Part shown: positions 8,687 to 20,065 of the stretch, one piece after another
Numbering within the stretch: the first letter of the stretch is position 1
How the letters are laid out: the number at the start of each line of letters is the position of its first letter
Assembly: GCA_022453515.1 (NCBI GenBank)
Contig: JAJNNY010000076.1
Coordinates: 1 to 64,000, forward strand
DNA from: Astrocystis sublimbata
Lineage: Eukaryota; Ascomycota; Sordariomycetes; Xylariales; Xylariaceae
Direction of reading: 5' to 3'
Length of the DNA stretch: 64,000 nucleotides
Made by a program: the position numbers and the translations under genes
Notes under the pieces: generated by a model
Databases searched by the model: none
What the model was told of the DNA's origin: nothing
Seen by the model: the letters and a program-made list of their open reading frames with translations, nothing else

Positions 8687-10531
8687 ATGTCAAGACTGAT
8701 TCCATCCTCCAATTGCTTGAAAGCGCCCGGGCGGCAACGCCAGACTTCAAGCGTGGAGTCGCGAAGCTATATTGAGGATGATGAGGACTGGACAGTGATA
8801 CCTATGAGATCGCGCTCACGTCCAGCTTCCGCTAGTTCCAAGGACATGCACGGGTCCTCATTCTCCAAGGAGCCGGAGTCAATGCAGGATTGGATTGTCC
8901 GCGTATCTGAAGACTTAGTCGAGATCGATAGATTTTACAACATCGATGGCTCACCAGCTCGCTACAAAAGACTGTCCGACTACTTTCAGTCTGAGCTAGC
9001 GGCACTGTCCGACGCGCCCTTCGAATCTTACGACCAAGACGAAAAGGTCGACTATTTGCTGCTCAAGAACTTCTTATCTCGCGCACAGCGCAACCTTGAT
9101 CTCGCTCGCGATCACGATGCAGAGTTCGCGCCTTTCGTAGAGCCCTTTGCGGAGCCCATCCGGAAGTGGTGCGAGATACGGCAACGACAATCCGAGGACG
9201 AGGTGTTCGACCCGCAGACGCTAGCCGATAGTCTCACAACGGCGCGCGATGCCGTGGTGGACTCAATTGCTCATGTTGCGGCGCATAGACACGATTATTC
9301 ACAAGCCACGGGGAGCAGAGCCGCGCGACGGGTAAACGAGCTGCGCAGCCATCTTAAAGAGCTGATCGACTTCTACGCAGGCTACCACCCGTCGTTTGAC
9401 TACTGGATCGAGACGCCGTGGAAGGCTCTCGACAGCGCGCTTCAGAGACTTAAAAGTCAAATTCGTAGAAGGATTATAGGTGGCGGAAATGATGACACGA
9501 TCGTGGGCGAGCCGATCGGCCGCGACGGGCTTCTCGTCGAGCTGGAAGCTGAGATGATCCCGTACTCGCCTGAGGAGCTGCTGCAGATTGCGGAGCATGA
9601 GTACGGCTGGTGCGAGAGGGAGATGACTACGGCGGCGGCGGAGCTTGGCTTCGAGGAATGGCGTGACGCGCTGGAACATGTGAAGACTCTTTACGAGCCG
9701 GCGGCGACACATACAAGTTTTGTGCGCGGACTAGTTGCCGAGGGAGCAAAATACGTGAAAGATCACAACCTCGTGACCGTTCCCAGACTCGTAGAAGAAG
9801 CGATCACCATCATCCGTATCCCGCCGGAGGCCCAACGCGTCTCACCCTTCTTCCTCGGCGGGCCGATCTTACAAATCGCGTATCCGCGAGCCGACATGGA
9901 GCACGAGGACAAGCTGATGACGCTGCGGGGAAACAACAGACATTTCAGCCGAGCGACGGCATTCCACGAGATGATACCGGGTCATAGATTGCAGCTGTAC
10001 ATTGGCGACCGCTCGCGTCCGTATCGCGCCCGGCTATTCAGCACCCCATTTTTCGTCGAGGGCTGGGCCCTGTACTGGGAGATGCTGTTCTGGAACCGAG
10101 GGGATTTCTTCGTGACGCCCGAGGATAAGGTCGGGACGCTGTTTTGGCGCATGCATCGCTGCATCCGCATCCAATTCTCGCTGAGCTTCCATCTTGGCAA
10201 GATCAGTGCGGAGGAATGCGTTGAGCTCCTTGTCAATCGTGTTGGGCATGAGAGGTCTACGGCAGAGGGTGAGGTGAGACGCAGTTTCAATGGGAGTTAT
10301 TCTCCTTTGTACCAGGCAGGGTATATGCTAGGCGCTCTGCAGCTTACGGAGTTGCGACGTGAAGCTATTGACGCAAGTAATGGGGACTTTTCTGACAAGG
10401 GGTTTCACGATCGCATCTTGAAGGCTAACGTTATGCCGATTGAGTTGTTGAGAGCATTGTTGTTGAAGAAGGAGTTGCACGAAGACTTCAAATCTACATG
10501 GAAGTTCTATGGAAGCGTTAAACGCCGCTAA
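8687..10531 (+). CDS. DUF885 family protein, zinc metallopeptidase-like
   Basis: Single-exon gene, 614 aa. The open frame reaches 8669 only by a TTG, so the ATG at 8687 is used. The protein has the H427-E428-M-I-P-G-H433 motif, the HExxxGH zinc-binding signature of the DUF885 (PF05960) family, inside AFHEMIPGHRLQLY. The FFVEGWALYWE segment downstream is also typical. The first 75 residues are polar and Ser/Arg-rich, probably a disordered extension; no signal peptide. DUF885 members are predicted metal-dependent peptidases, mostly uncharacterised in fungi. The coding sequence is GC-rich and intact. It is a stand-alone gene with the same orientation as both neighbours but wide spacing. Confidence 0.9.
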   Translation: MSRLIPSSNCLKAPGRQRQTSSVESRSYIEDDEDWTVIPMRSRSRPASASSKDMHGSSFSKEPESMQDWIVRVSEDLVEIDRFYNIDGSPARYKRLSDYFQSELAALSDAPFESYDQDEKVDYLLLKNFLSRAQRNLDLARDHDAEFAPFVEPFAEPIRKWCEIRQRQSEDEVFDPQTLADSLTTARDAVVDSIAHVAAHRHDYSQATGSRAARRVNELRSHLKELIDFYAGYHPSFDYWIETPWKALDSALQRLKSQIRRRIIGGGNDDTIVGEPIGRDGLLVELEAEMIPYSPEELLQIAEHEYGWCEREMTTAAAELGFEEWRDALEHVKTLYEPAATHTSFVRGLVAEGAKYVKDHNLVTVPRLVEEAITIIRIPPEAQRVSPFFLGGPILQIAYPRADMEHEDKLMTLRGNNRHFSRATAFHEMIPGHRLQLYIGDRSRPYRARLFSTPFFVEGWALYWEMLFWNRGDFFVTPEDKVGTLFWRMHRCIRIQFSLSFHLGKISAEECVELLVNRVGHERSTAEGEVRRSFNGSYSPLYQAGYMLGALQLTELRREAIDASNGDFSDKGFHDRILKANVMPIELLRALLLKKELHEDFKSTWKFYGSVKRR

Positions 10532-11042
10532 CTATTGAATCTGGCACATGCACAACAATCGAATATTATTCTCACTTTTTTTATAATGCTGCCAACTTGA
10601 TTTGTGGGATCGAGCTAGAATGTTGAGTTTTTATGATCGACAGATATACACCTATCTATCTGCCTTCGAGTAGCAAGCTTGGAGACAACATAGTGCTTCG
10701 TAAATACCACCATATGGCAAGATCCCTGCATAACTATTTCCCAGCAAGCTACATACAGCCGCGAGAAGCGCGGTTTCCCGAGAGACGTAAAGCTTTCTAA
10801 TATTAGGCTTGCCTTGGTTCATTGTTAGCTGCAGGTGTAGACTCATCCAGTCGTTTTCCTCCAATCGCGATTTTGTGTTGGCCCGGGTCTACTATTTAGG
10901 TATGTATTGATACCAACATACTCAAGACCCCAGTTTATCTATAAGCTCTTCACAATTCCCTCTTTACAATACGATTTCGAACTATCGCCTTTCCTCTCAT
11001 TCCTCATTGATCCCGGAATCAGTCAACGCCCAGTACATCATC
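10532..11042. other. intergenic, no gene seen
   Basis: Separates the DUF885 gene from the FAD oxidase pseudogene. AT-rich at the left end; nothing else recognised. Confidence 0.5.
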
Positions 11043-12612
11043 ATGGAACATTCGGTCAAGAGTCGCGTGTTAGAAGACCTGACCAGTGTCCTAGGAGACG
11101 CAGTCATCTTGCCAGGAAGCGAAACATACCAGCAGGCGAGTGGCTCATACTTCAGCGCCTTTGAAAACGAGCTTGAGCCTTGGTGTATCGCGCAACCAGG
11201 TTCTGTCGCGCAGGTGCAGAGCCTGATCAAGACGCTTCGCCCACACGTTGATTCGGGACATTGCCAAGTCGCGATACGAGGTGCAGGTCACACCCCTTTT
11301 GCCGGAAGTGCCAACATCCATGATGGCATCACGATTGATATGAGAAAACTCAAGGGCATACATCTAAGCGAGGACAAGTCCTTGGTAGAGATCGGCGTCG
11401 GTGAGATCTGGACGACCGTTTATACTGAGCTTGAAAAACATGGCTTGGCCGTGCCCGGCGGACGAGTCGCACGTATAGGCGTTGGTGGATTCATCCTAGG
11501 AGGTCAGTATCCATCTCGTTATTATCAGGCTACCCGACATGGCCGCGCTAATATTGCACCAGGGGGCTTGTCCATGTTTTCGACGCGATATGGATTTGCT
11601 TGCGACTCCGTGACCGAGTTCCAGGTCATCCTTGCGTCTGGCGAGGTCGCGCTCGCGAGTGAAGCGAAGAATCCTGACCTGTTCTGGGCACTCAAAGGTG
11701 GCCTTAACAACTTCGGGGTCGTCACGTCCTTCAAGATGAGAACCATGAAGTTGAACCCTATCTGGGGCGGCGTTATGTACTATGCGCCAGAAGCCTTCCC
11801 GCAGCTTCTCGAGAGAGCTTGTGACTTTGTCCAGAACGAGACCGACATTGATACCCATATCATGTGCAGCACGGGGTATGGGTTTGGCTAACAGGCCGCG
11901 AGCTGTGTCATGTACCACACTCGTGGAGAGGATAACTCTACCGCACTGCAGCGCTTCACGAGCATCGAGCCCTAGATCTCGCAAATGTGCAGCTTGCGAA
12001 CGTCGACCCAGCTAGACTTCAGCGAAGAACTGTCCAAGTACTCCAGCGACGGGATGCGGTTCGTGACCTTGACCCCTTATCACCACGCTACTTGCTGATC
12101 CGCTCATTTCCAGTCAATACTGGACTACAATGACCATCCGTCCTGATGTCTCATTGATGACACTCTTCTATGAAAAGTGGCAGAAAACACTCGCGCAGAT
12201 CAGTGACACTAAAGGGTTGGTGTTTGCTTTTGGCTTTCACCCCTTGACTAAGTTCCTGCTCGAGAACTCTGCGGCAGCAGGGGGCAACGCAGCAGCCATT
12301 CCGCCTACCGACGGTCCCTTGTTCGTATTACTAGTCAACCCAACCTGGGAATTGCAGAGTGATGACGAACACGTATTTGGGGCTGTCAGAAACTTGATGT
12401 CGGAATTGAAGCACCTAGCGCATGAGAAGGGCATGCTGCATCGTTACATCTTCACCAACTACGGCTTTTCCGAGGACGATGCTCTGTCTGGCTATGGTGA
12501 GGAAAGCGTCGCGAAGCTTATAGCGGTAAGCAAGAGGGTTGATCCGAATGGCATGTTTCAGAAAGGCGTTCCTGGTGGGTTCAAGCTGCGAAATACGCCA
12601 TCATCGACCTAG
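11043..12612 (+). pseudogene. berberine-bridge-type FAD-linked oxidase, two premature stops
   Basis: Exons 11043-11502, 11563-12058 and 12114-12612 together equal 485 codons, the normal length for fungal BBE-like FAD oxidases (PF01565 plus BBE domain). The FAD-binding part is clear (RGAGHTPFAGS, GGFILGG joined to GLSMF across intron 1). The C-terminus carries the conserved HRYIFTNYGF, GYGE and VDPNGMFQ segments. Intron 1 is 60 nt (GTCAGT...CCAG) and intron 2 is 55 nt (GTTCGT...CCAG); both restore conserved text. Within exon 2 the frame is broken by TAA at 11889-11891 and TAG at 11973-11975, while the sequence between and after still reads as family-like (SCVMYHTRGED, LDFSEELSKY). Both stops could come from CAA or CAG by a C-to-T change. 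No signal peptide. In a functional copy the enzyme would oxidise a small molecule using FAD. Sequencing error is possible. Confidence 0.8.
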
Positions 12613-14967
12613 ACACAACGCATGCCATAGTAAATCCCTTTGCTACACTCGACAACTTTAAAAGCTTGTGAAAATAGATTGCGTAATTAGAATGACTATG
12701 TTGTGTTGGAAAATTACATTTCCCGGCGAGCGTCCATAAAAGGAGCTCTGGAGCTATACACAGCTCCACGCAGTTCCCATGGGCCCGCAGCCACGCGAGC
12801 AGACAACCACACAGGCACATAGGCCACACAAACCACGCGAGCCAAGAGTCTATAGATCAATGAAAGGTAGCCCCCCTCAATGAGCTGAGGTTCATAGGGG
12901 TTATCTATGTACCGACATAAACCCAGGTACTTAGCTTACGTAAGTACTAAGTAATCAAGTGACAAGACATACAAGACGAAAGAGGCTCCGCCCGGGAGAA
13001 TTAGGTCTCCATAAACTTGGCTACCATCCTTCACGCCCGTCCTTGCCCCAGCCGGCCCTCTCGTAACATATTTCATGATCCTAAGATGTGGCGTATGTGT
13101 AGCGTGTGTGTGGCGCCAAGTACTTTCTGGTATGCTGGTACATGTTAGATCAACATGAACCTCAGGTGAATGGTGGTGGGCTACTTTTTAGCTGTTTTGA
13201 TCGCTCCGGAGCCACGCGAGTTATGGAGTGCAACGCGAACCACGCAAGCAACGCAGGTTGGTGAGGCAGTTGAAGCGGGGCCCTTGGAAACGAGGGTTTT
13301 TATATCTCTAGCTCAGTCGGCCTCTCGTTACGTATAGGGAAAAAGGGGGGAAAGCTTGTAAAGCAGCTGTATCCACATAGCTATATCTAAATTTATGCAT
13401 GTTGTAGCTAATTAATTACCTATAGTACTACCCCTATAGACGATACGTGGGCCAAGTATCGCTAAGCCCCATATCCCTACTGCTGAATAAAGTAAGGGAC
13501 GAGACACTTAGATATGTATTCGGCTTAAGAAAACAAGCCAAGATTATGTAATAAAGCAGTATATCGTATTGCTATAACAGGTATGTTGTATACCTATGCT
13601 AGCAAGGGGCAATCTAGGACTAAAAAAATGTATAGCATCGTTATATAATACTTAACCCCTATGTTGTTTATCCTAGGTGCGAACTATATGAAGATGAGAT
13701 CTTAGATCTCACTACCTTAGTCAGTAAGTACGTACTTAGACGGTGAACTAGCTAACATACCAGCTCTAACGGGCTTTATGCATTTAGTAGAATAATTGCA
13801 TGTAAGAGGATACTATGCTAATTAACGAGGTTATTTTCATATCTTCTTCCAAGGTTGCAACTTGAACCTATGCCACCTTCGGGTGTAGGGTGGTCTATGC
13901 TTTAGGCACCCAATCAGGTGGAGCCTTTACACCGAAACATATCATCCTCAAAAACTACATTCAGCAAGGCATTCTAACCTTGAAAATTCCTTTTAAACGC
14001 AACTGCCTTTTAAACTCTTATTGACTATCGTAGGAAGCATCTAGGTAGGAACCCCGTGGGATTGCGGCGTGGGCCAAGTAAGTAGTTACCAACCTGCGCC
14101 CCTCAACGTCTCCATCTCGGCCCTCGCCGCCGAGGCAGTTAGCATAGAAAGTTGACACGCCTTCTTAGCAGGCCCACTATCCCTTTGCATAACGATTCGG
14201 CACTAGGTAGTTCGCCAAGTAAACTAGACAGGGTCTATGCACTCAATAAAAGAATTGCATTTACCAGTACATCAGAAAAGGCGACGATTAGCAGGTAACC
14301 AAGGTCACCGTACTAACAATTTCCTACCAAATTTCAGTATATGTTTGTTAGTTGGGATGATGTGGAGAAACCAAATAAATTCAGTGGGGTTGGTGCTGAA
14401 TCGTCATCCAAAGGCATAGTGCGCCCTTTGCTAGTCCCTACAAGTATGCATCCATGGTTTATCATGAATAGTAGAAAGTTGTTGCGGAGAGGTTGTGCCA
14501 TGTATTACAAGGTATAATAGCGAAGCGTTTTGACATATATAATTGGGTGGTATGCGGAGTTGGAATTTAGATGGAATACTACATATCCTGGCAGAATGTA
14601 CTGCGGGGGAGGAAAACTGGGCCGCGGGTCAACTTTCTAATGTCGACTACCTCGGCCGATAATACACAATAATATATGGAACAAATATGTCGGACAGTAA
14701 TATTGTAAAGGTATACGGATTATTCCCGTCGCGTGATTGATCAAGGAAAAGTACGGTCGCAGGTGTAGTAATCCGTCATGGTTGTATGCGTAGGTGGGAC
14801 CTGGACACGCCATCTTTTATTCCCATGGAGTGGTGGCGAGGGGGTGTCTCCTTCTTCCTTTAGCTCCGGCCCGGCTTAGCTGTACGCAGACAACATTCGC
14901 CCGAGACTGGGCAATTTGTCGCCGACGTCTGTCGATATCGCAGTCCAAACAGTGATTAGAGCGCACG
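12613..14967. other. AT-rich gene desert with possible transposon remains
   Basis: 2.35 kb without a supportable gene. From about 13,350 to 14,750 the sequence is AT- and TpA-rich with many stops in all frames, as expected of an old repeat altered by repeat-induced point mutation. The left part has recurring CCACGCGAG motifs and two CGGCC(C)TCTCGT copies, described separately. Confidence 0.5.
12790..13336. repeat. dispersed CCACGCGAG motifs, possible LTR remnant
   Basis: CCACGCGAG occurs at 12791-12799, from 12833 and at 13212-13220, with a CCACGCAAG variant near 13240. Two similar strings, CGGCCCTCTCGTAAC near 13052 and CGGCCTCTCGTTAC near 13318, lie about 265 bp apart. The second follows a TATATCTCTAGCTCAG tract that resembles sequence near the ends of fungal LTRs. 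This suggests a decayed retroelement terminus, but no target-site duplication or internal element was found. Confidence 0.3.
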
Positions 14968-16163
14968 ATGGAGATCTCGTCGGCCGAGGTCCTGCTCTCG
15001 TCCAAGGGCATCGCCGAAGATGTGGAGTTCTGGACGTCTGGTAGCCCCGGCCTAGGTTTTCGTATGGACCAGATCTACCCGGCCGATGACCCGCAAGTCG
15101 TCACGCTAACCGGTCATGGTTTGCGATTGCGTCTCGACAGATCGGCCGTTGGTCTTGGTCCTGGCATGGTCCGCCTCCTGTGCAGCGAGTTCGACTCCCA
15201 GTCGCAGCCGCGAGAGCTGACGTCGCCGTCAGGCACACGCGTCGTGCTCGTCTCTGCCAGTGAGCCTATGGTGCAACCGCCCACGAAGCACGCTTTCATC
15301 AGCTGCCGGCTGAAAGACAATGCGCCGTGGGTCGTCGGTCGCGCAGGGATGCACTATCGTGACCTGATCCCGGCGCGCCTCGGAGGTGCTATAATCGCGT
15401 CGCACATCCGCATTCCCGACGCCGGACCCGTGCCGGATAATGTGCACTATCATGACGTCGGCTTCCAGCTCATCTACTGCCACGCCGGGTGGGTACGCCT
15501 CGTGTACGAAGATCAAGGTGAGCCATTCATCCTGCGGGCAGGAGACTGTGTCATTCAGCCGCCTCAAATCCGGCACCGCGTGCTTGAATCTTCCGGAGGT
15601 CTTGAGGTTGTCGAGGTCGGCGTGCCAGCTGAGCATCTCACGACTATCGACCATGAGATGGAGCTGCCAACGCCGGACTACCGTCCAGACCGCGAGTGGG
15701 CTGGTCAGAAATTCGTGCATAGTCAGCTGAAGGATGCTGTCTGGCGTCCGTGGCGCATACCAGGCTTTGAAGCTCGCGATACCGGCGTTGAGGATGGTAC
15801 CAAGGGCGTTGCCGCTGTGCGTGTGGTCCGCCCGGCTGAGGGGGGGTGTCAAACAGCTTCCGTGATGACAAGCCATGACTCGGACATATTGTTTACCTGT
15901 GAGTTCGGCCGCAAGCGAAATCGAGTTTTTCAACCCCCTATTGTGGTATGTATCTAGCTGACAGAACCTCCATCTACATAGTCGTCCTTTCCGGCTCGTG
16001 CACGTTGCATGGCGAAGGTCAAGGTTCTCATATACTGGGCGAAGGAGATGCATTCACCCTACCACCCGGCCTCAAGACTTGTCTGGCCGATGGTTCTGCA
16101 GATTTGAGTATGCTGGAGGTTTCACTGCCTGGTCGGTACAATACAACAGTACATTCACCCTAA
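14968..16163 (+). CDS. bicupin domain protein
   Basis: Two exons, 14968-15898 and 15982-16163, give 370 aa. The 83-nt intron (GTGAGT...ACATAG) restores a continuous cupin strand (ILFTFVLSGSCTLHG). The first cupin barrel spans about residues 135-220, with likely metal ligands H160 and H162 (HYHDVGFQ) and H203 (IRHRVLE). The second barrel lies near residues 290-365 (LSGSCTLHGEGQG, LGEGDAFTLPPG) and lacks an obvious His cluster, so it is probably structural. The first 120 residues have no recognised motif. No signal peptide. Fungal bicupins are mostly uncharacterised, and some are dioxygenases or isomerases, so no reaction is proposed. It is isolated between gene-poor stretches. Confidence 0.85.
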
Positions 16164-19100
16164 CACGCCTCCCGGTGAAGATTTGGAAGCAATCTTGCCC
16201 CAAAGCTCTTGACCAAGTACACCGTATCTCGAACTTGTCAAATCTGGCCAACGGACGAGTAATCCTTCACGCCGTCATGTTGAGTTTTTGAAGCATTTGA
16301 ACGGAATAGAGCTTGGCAAATTTTCTACCCATTCGAGACCCGCCCAAGGATACCCTGGGTGTCGCCCGGATAAGGGGGAGGTGCGTCTGGGGAGGCAAAT
16401 GCGTCTGGGGACGCAGGTACGGTCGGGGACGCAGGTACGGCTGGTGCTGTTGGTACGGCTGGGGAGGCGGTTAGTAATTACGGAAGATTACTTTTCTGTT
16501 GACTTGGCTGAAAAGACTTGCGTTTGGAAGAACCCTGAGACCTCGTGGATCGCTCAGCATAGAAATTTCCATTAATGTCTCGGTTGACAATCGTTGAAGT
16601 ATCCCCAAAAACAAGACCCTTCATGATTTTTCTGGCCATGTTGCCTCCCATTGTACGATTGTAAAAATTAAGTAAGTGGAAGTAAATACGTTCGAAAGGA
16701 TCTAGACTTTTGTTGGTAGATTATTGGTCTTTTGAGTAACAATTCAGTGGTCTGCAATCAATACAACTTCCCTGGGCGGATAGAAAGAGAAAGGGGGGGC
16801 CTGATGGATTGCTAGATCGACCTGCAGTCTACGAACAGGTACGCGACCGCACTCGCGTTTTAACACTAAACACGGTTTCGTCACTCTAGTTGGCACCGAA
16901 ACTGCACTTGTGAGGTCGTGTACCATGTTAAGTGCCACCGTTTAGATACTACAAGAAGCGCCCGATTGAAACGAATGTTATCTTATTGTGACTTCTCCTG
17001 CAATATTCGAAAGGCTTTAGCAAGTCAAAGAATTCCTATGATACTAGAATTGAGTTGTGTGTCATCAATATCCATCCGCGTTCGCACCTATCGGCTTGAA
17101 AGCCATGAACACTGGCCAGCCACATATCAGTCGATCACGTACTATATCACTGTTCCGTGTAAGCCATCCTTCTAGGTTAGTGTATTAGTATAGCAGTCAC
17201 GGACAAGTTCAAAAGTGTACCCATGGAATTTGCATATACAAGTATTGAGTCTTGCGTACATTCATGTGTTAATTTAGACAGGCGTAATATATATCTCTCT
17301 CCATTGTTGAATTTCCCCATTGACTATGTAATATCTGTATCAATCATGCGTTCAACGAGATCAGTTTGTGCAAGGGGGCTGTTGTCACGGAAACACGACG
17401 CCGTTAGTCCTGTGCAACGGTATATATGGCTCCACCTCTCCGCGAAACCTGTTGTATACGGCTTTCAATGGGGCCAAATGCCGACCATCGCAATCGTGCC
17501 AGTTCTATTTCCACTTACAGCCTGAGTTAGTATTATGGGACATAAACGGGACGTTGCATATCAAGCCTAGAGACGGTCTCCTCGATCCATGAATAAAGTA
17601 TTGGCTGAGCTATGTAACGTGGCCTCGCAAATTATCAGAGTAAAGGATCCAGGGCATTCCCTCCTCATACAAATCTGCAATTGGTACGATTGAAAAGATA
17701 TCACCGGAGATGGTTGTGAGGGCGATCAAGTGGCTGTTAAGCGATTGGCACGGAACAATGCCGGCATGATCAAAGAAGTCTCAAGATCCCTAGTAAACAG
17801 GGCCTTCATTGGCTATACGTTAATCAACAAAGGAAAAACAAGACCTGGCTCTGCGTATTGCGCGAGCAGGGGCAAACGGCAACAGAAACTAAACCAACAA
17901 TACACCTAGTAGGGTTTGCCTTCTTGCATATGCACGATGCCAATTTGAAGTTCTGCATCGCCGATGTGGACCAGCAGAGCAGGCTTTCGGACTCTTGTTT
18001 TCGTCACGCCACATAGATGGCCCGGGACGAAGACCTGAGTAATCATGAACATATCTGGGCTCTGGACTCTCAAAGGAGGATAGGTTCGTACTGCTAGCAG
18101 TAACTAGCATTGAACTCCCTGGAATACGAAAGGGCCATGTTCCGCTGAGTTATCAGTACTTAGATGGCCGGCGTGAGGCATGTAGAATGACCAAGGAAGA
18201 TTGCGACAGATTCTCGTCCCCGATTCCGATAGCCTCATGCAGGATGTGGATCAAAAGTCGAGATAATGCAACGATCAACGTTCAAAATACAGGGTTGACA
18301 ACGGAACAGCCGGCGGCTTAGATGGGCGGGCATGTAGCTTGCGCCTCGAAGCATGGAGCCCGTATAATGTTTTGACCAGCTATGCCGGAGAGCGAATGCC
18401 ATAGAGTAGCATTCTAATCAGAACGCGAATGGCGGTGACCATTGAATTTTTTATTTCTTATCTCGATCGTCGTGGTCCTTGAGTACACCGGTCGCCGATT
18501 ATAGATGGCTGGACAGGACTGCAGGCCGACGGCCCCCTGTCTGATGAAGTGGAAAAGCCACTGTTTCATGAGTCATACTTCCAAGGAAAACACGGGTGGC
18601 TGAAGGAAGTATCCGGGCTGGAATGTCCCTTTGTGATATATCACATCTTGTCACACGGGTCACTTCCGGGCCACCCAAATAGGAAGCCTACGCGCCCTAA
18701 CCTCTGAATATATAGACGATTGGATCAGAGCTACGGATCTAGAAGGTCATGAGGACCTCCGTATGCAGGCGACAGCCAACAGGCATAAGTGAGGCGTTGC
18801 CGCAGACCCGAGGGAGGTCCGAAGCCGGCCTCGAGGGCTGCCAGAAGGAGCATAATAGAAGGGATTCCTCCAGCCTGGAGTAGAGGCTTTAGGAGGACAT
18901 GGACCCTTTTGTGCCCTAGAGAATTATTAGCTAAATTGAAGTCTATTCCAAGCCCTAGAAATCTAGCCCTTGTTACACATCTAGCCCAAATATACGCCCA
19001 AATTTACAACATTCGGTGGAGATCTTTAGCGGCTACGATGGCTCCCCGCTCTTACAACCAATAAGCTAAGGTGCGTAAACTAACATACCAGGCGGGATAA

Positions 19101-20065
19101 ATTGTAGCGACTAGAATTAACATTGCGATAATATTATTGTTATTTCGAGACTGCGAGCCGTTTTCCACCTTTGGAAGATTGCAAGTGAGCGTGTAAGAAG
19201 AATACATTTGAGGCTGCGTTAGTTGCTTGGCGCGACATCGATTGTACACCTATAAACCAATTAAATCCGTAACGATAGTAGCGCCACCGACGCGCTGAGC
19301 TGTTACTGATATCAATGCGGGTGGCTGGGAGGCAGGTAAACAATCACTTAAATAATCTTTATTGCATGGGTTCCACCCACGCTAGCCCCTATATGCAGAC
19401 TCCAGGTATTTAGATGTGTTGTTCTAGATGTTTTCTCGTAAGTGCCTCCGTCTAACACAGTGGACGCAAGTGAACAGAGGCGTTGTGGCCCACAGAACAA
19501 AACGGAGCTCAGTAATAAATGCTCCGCAGGGGTTGTGGTAGTTTGTGTAACCGGTCAGGGATGCGCGGTTGCTATAGCGCCCGCGTGGGATGAATAGAAA
19601 ATGGCCCTCTTCTACACATACCTCTTTAGGTGGGCCGAAGTGCCATTTTCTTTCATCCCCCCATGGCCCCGTCGGGATAAGTTCAGCGAGCCCGTGGATG
19701 AATATATAAAGGTGGTTGGTTCCATATGACACAGACTACGTGACCTGCCTTTGGACATCACCTCCGCCCCCGTTAGCATCTAATCATACCTGCACTGTTC
19801 ATTCACACAGTCACTGGTGTGTACCTAGGTAGTTAGTTAAGCGATCTGCCCGTTAAGCCTGCAGTTGGGGGTAAGCAGAATGAGCCAGCAATTGAACTGA
19901 TGTGGCTATAAACCTGCTGACGCTCTATCAATTAAGAAACTAGGCACTGAAGTATACCATCACGCATCTACCACCGTCATCCCATTGGGCAACATAGTGA
20001 CAAGGTTTGGCCTACCTACCCGAATTACCTTTCGTTTTCATACTTTTGTTTGAAGACGACACGAA
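16164..20065. other. 3.9-kb gene-poor stretch
   Basis: Apart from the minisatellite I see nothing I can support. The open frames here are short, mostly begin at non-ATG codons and show no family motif. Base composition is mixed, without the strong AT bias of 13.3-14.8 kb. Confidence 0.5.
16381..16470 (+). repeat. 18-bp minisatellite, five units
   Basis: Five consecutive 18-bp units, starting at 16381, 16399, 16417, 16435 and 16453, share the core GTACGGCTGGGGACGCAG with a few substitutions each. It sits about 220 bp downstream of the bicupin stop. The open frame across it is a by-product of the 3n unit length and has no other sign of coding. Confidence 0.85.

Noticed and set aside
11877..11975. 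An intron (GTATGG...CCTAG) that would remove both oxidase stop codons
   Set aside because: It shifts the reading frame relative to the conserved downstream text and would delete about 32 conserved residues (SCVMYHT block), so nonsense mutation is the better explanation.
19424..19732. Minus-strand frame of 102 codons
   Set aside because: No ATG in the frame, no family motif and no splice signals extending it.
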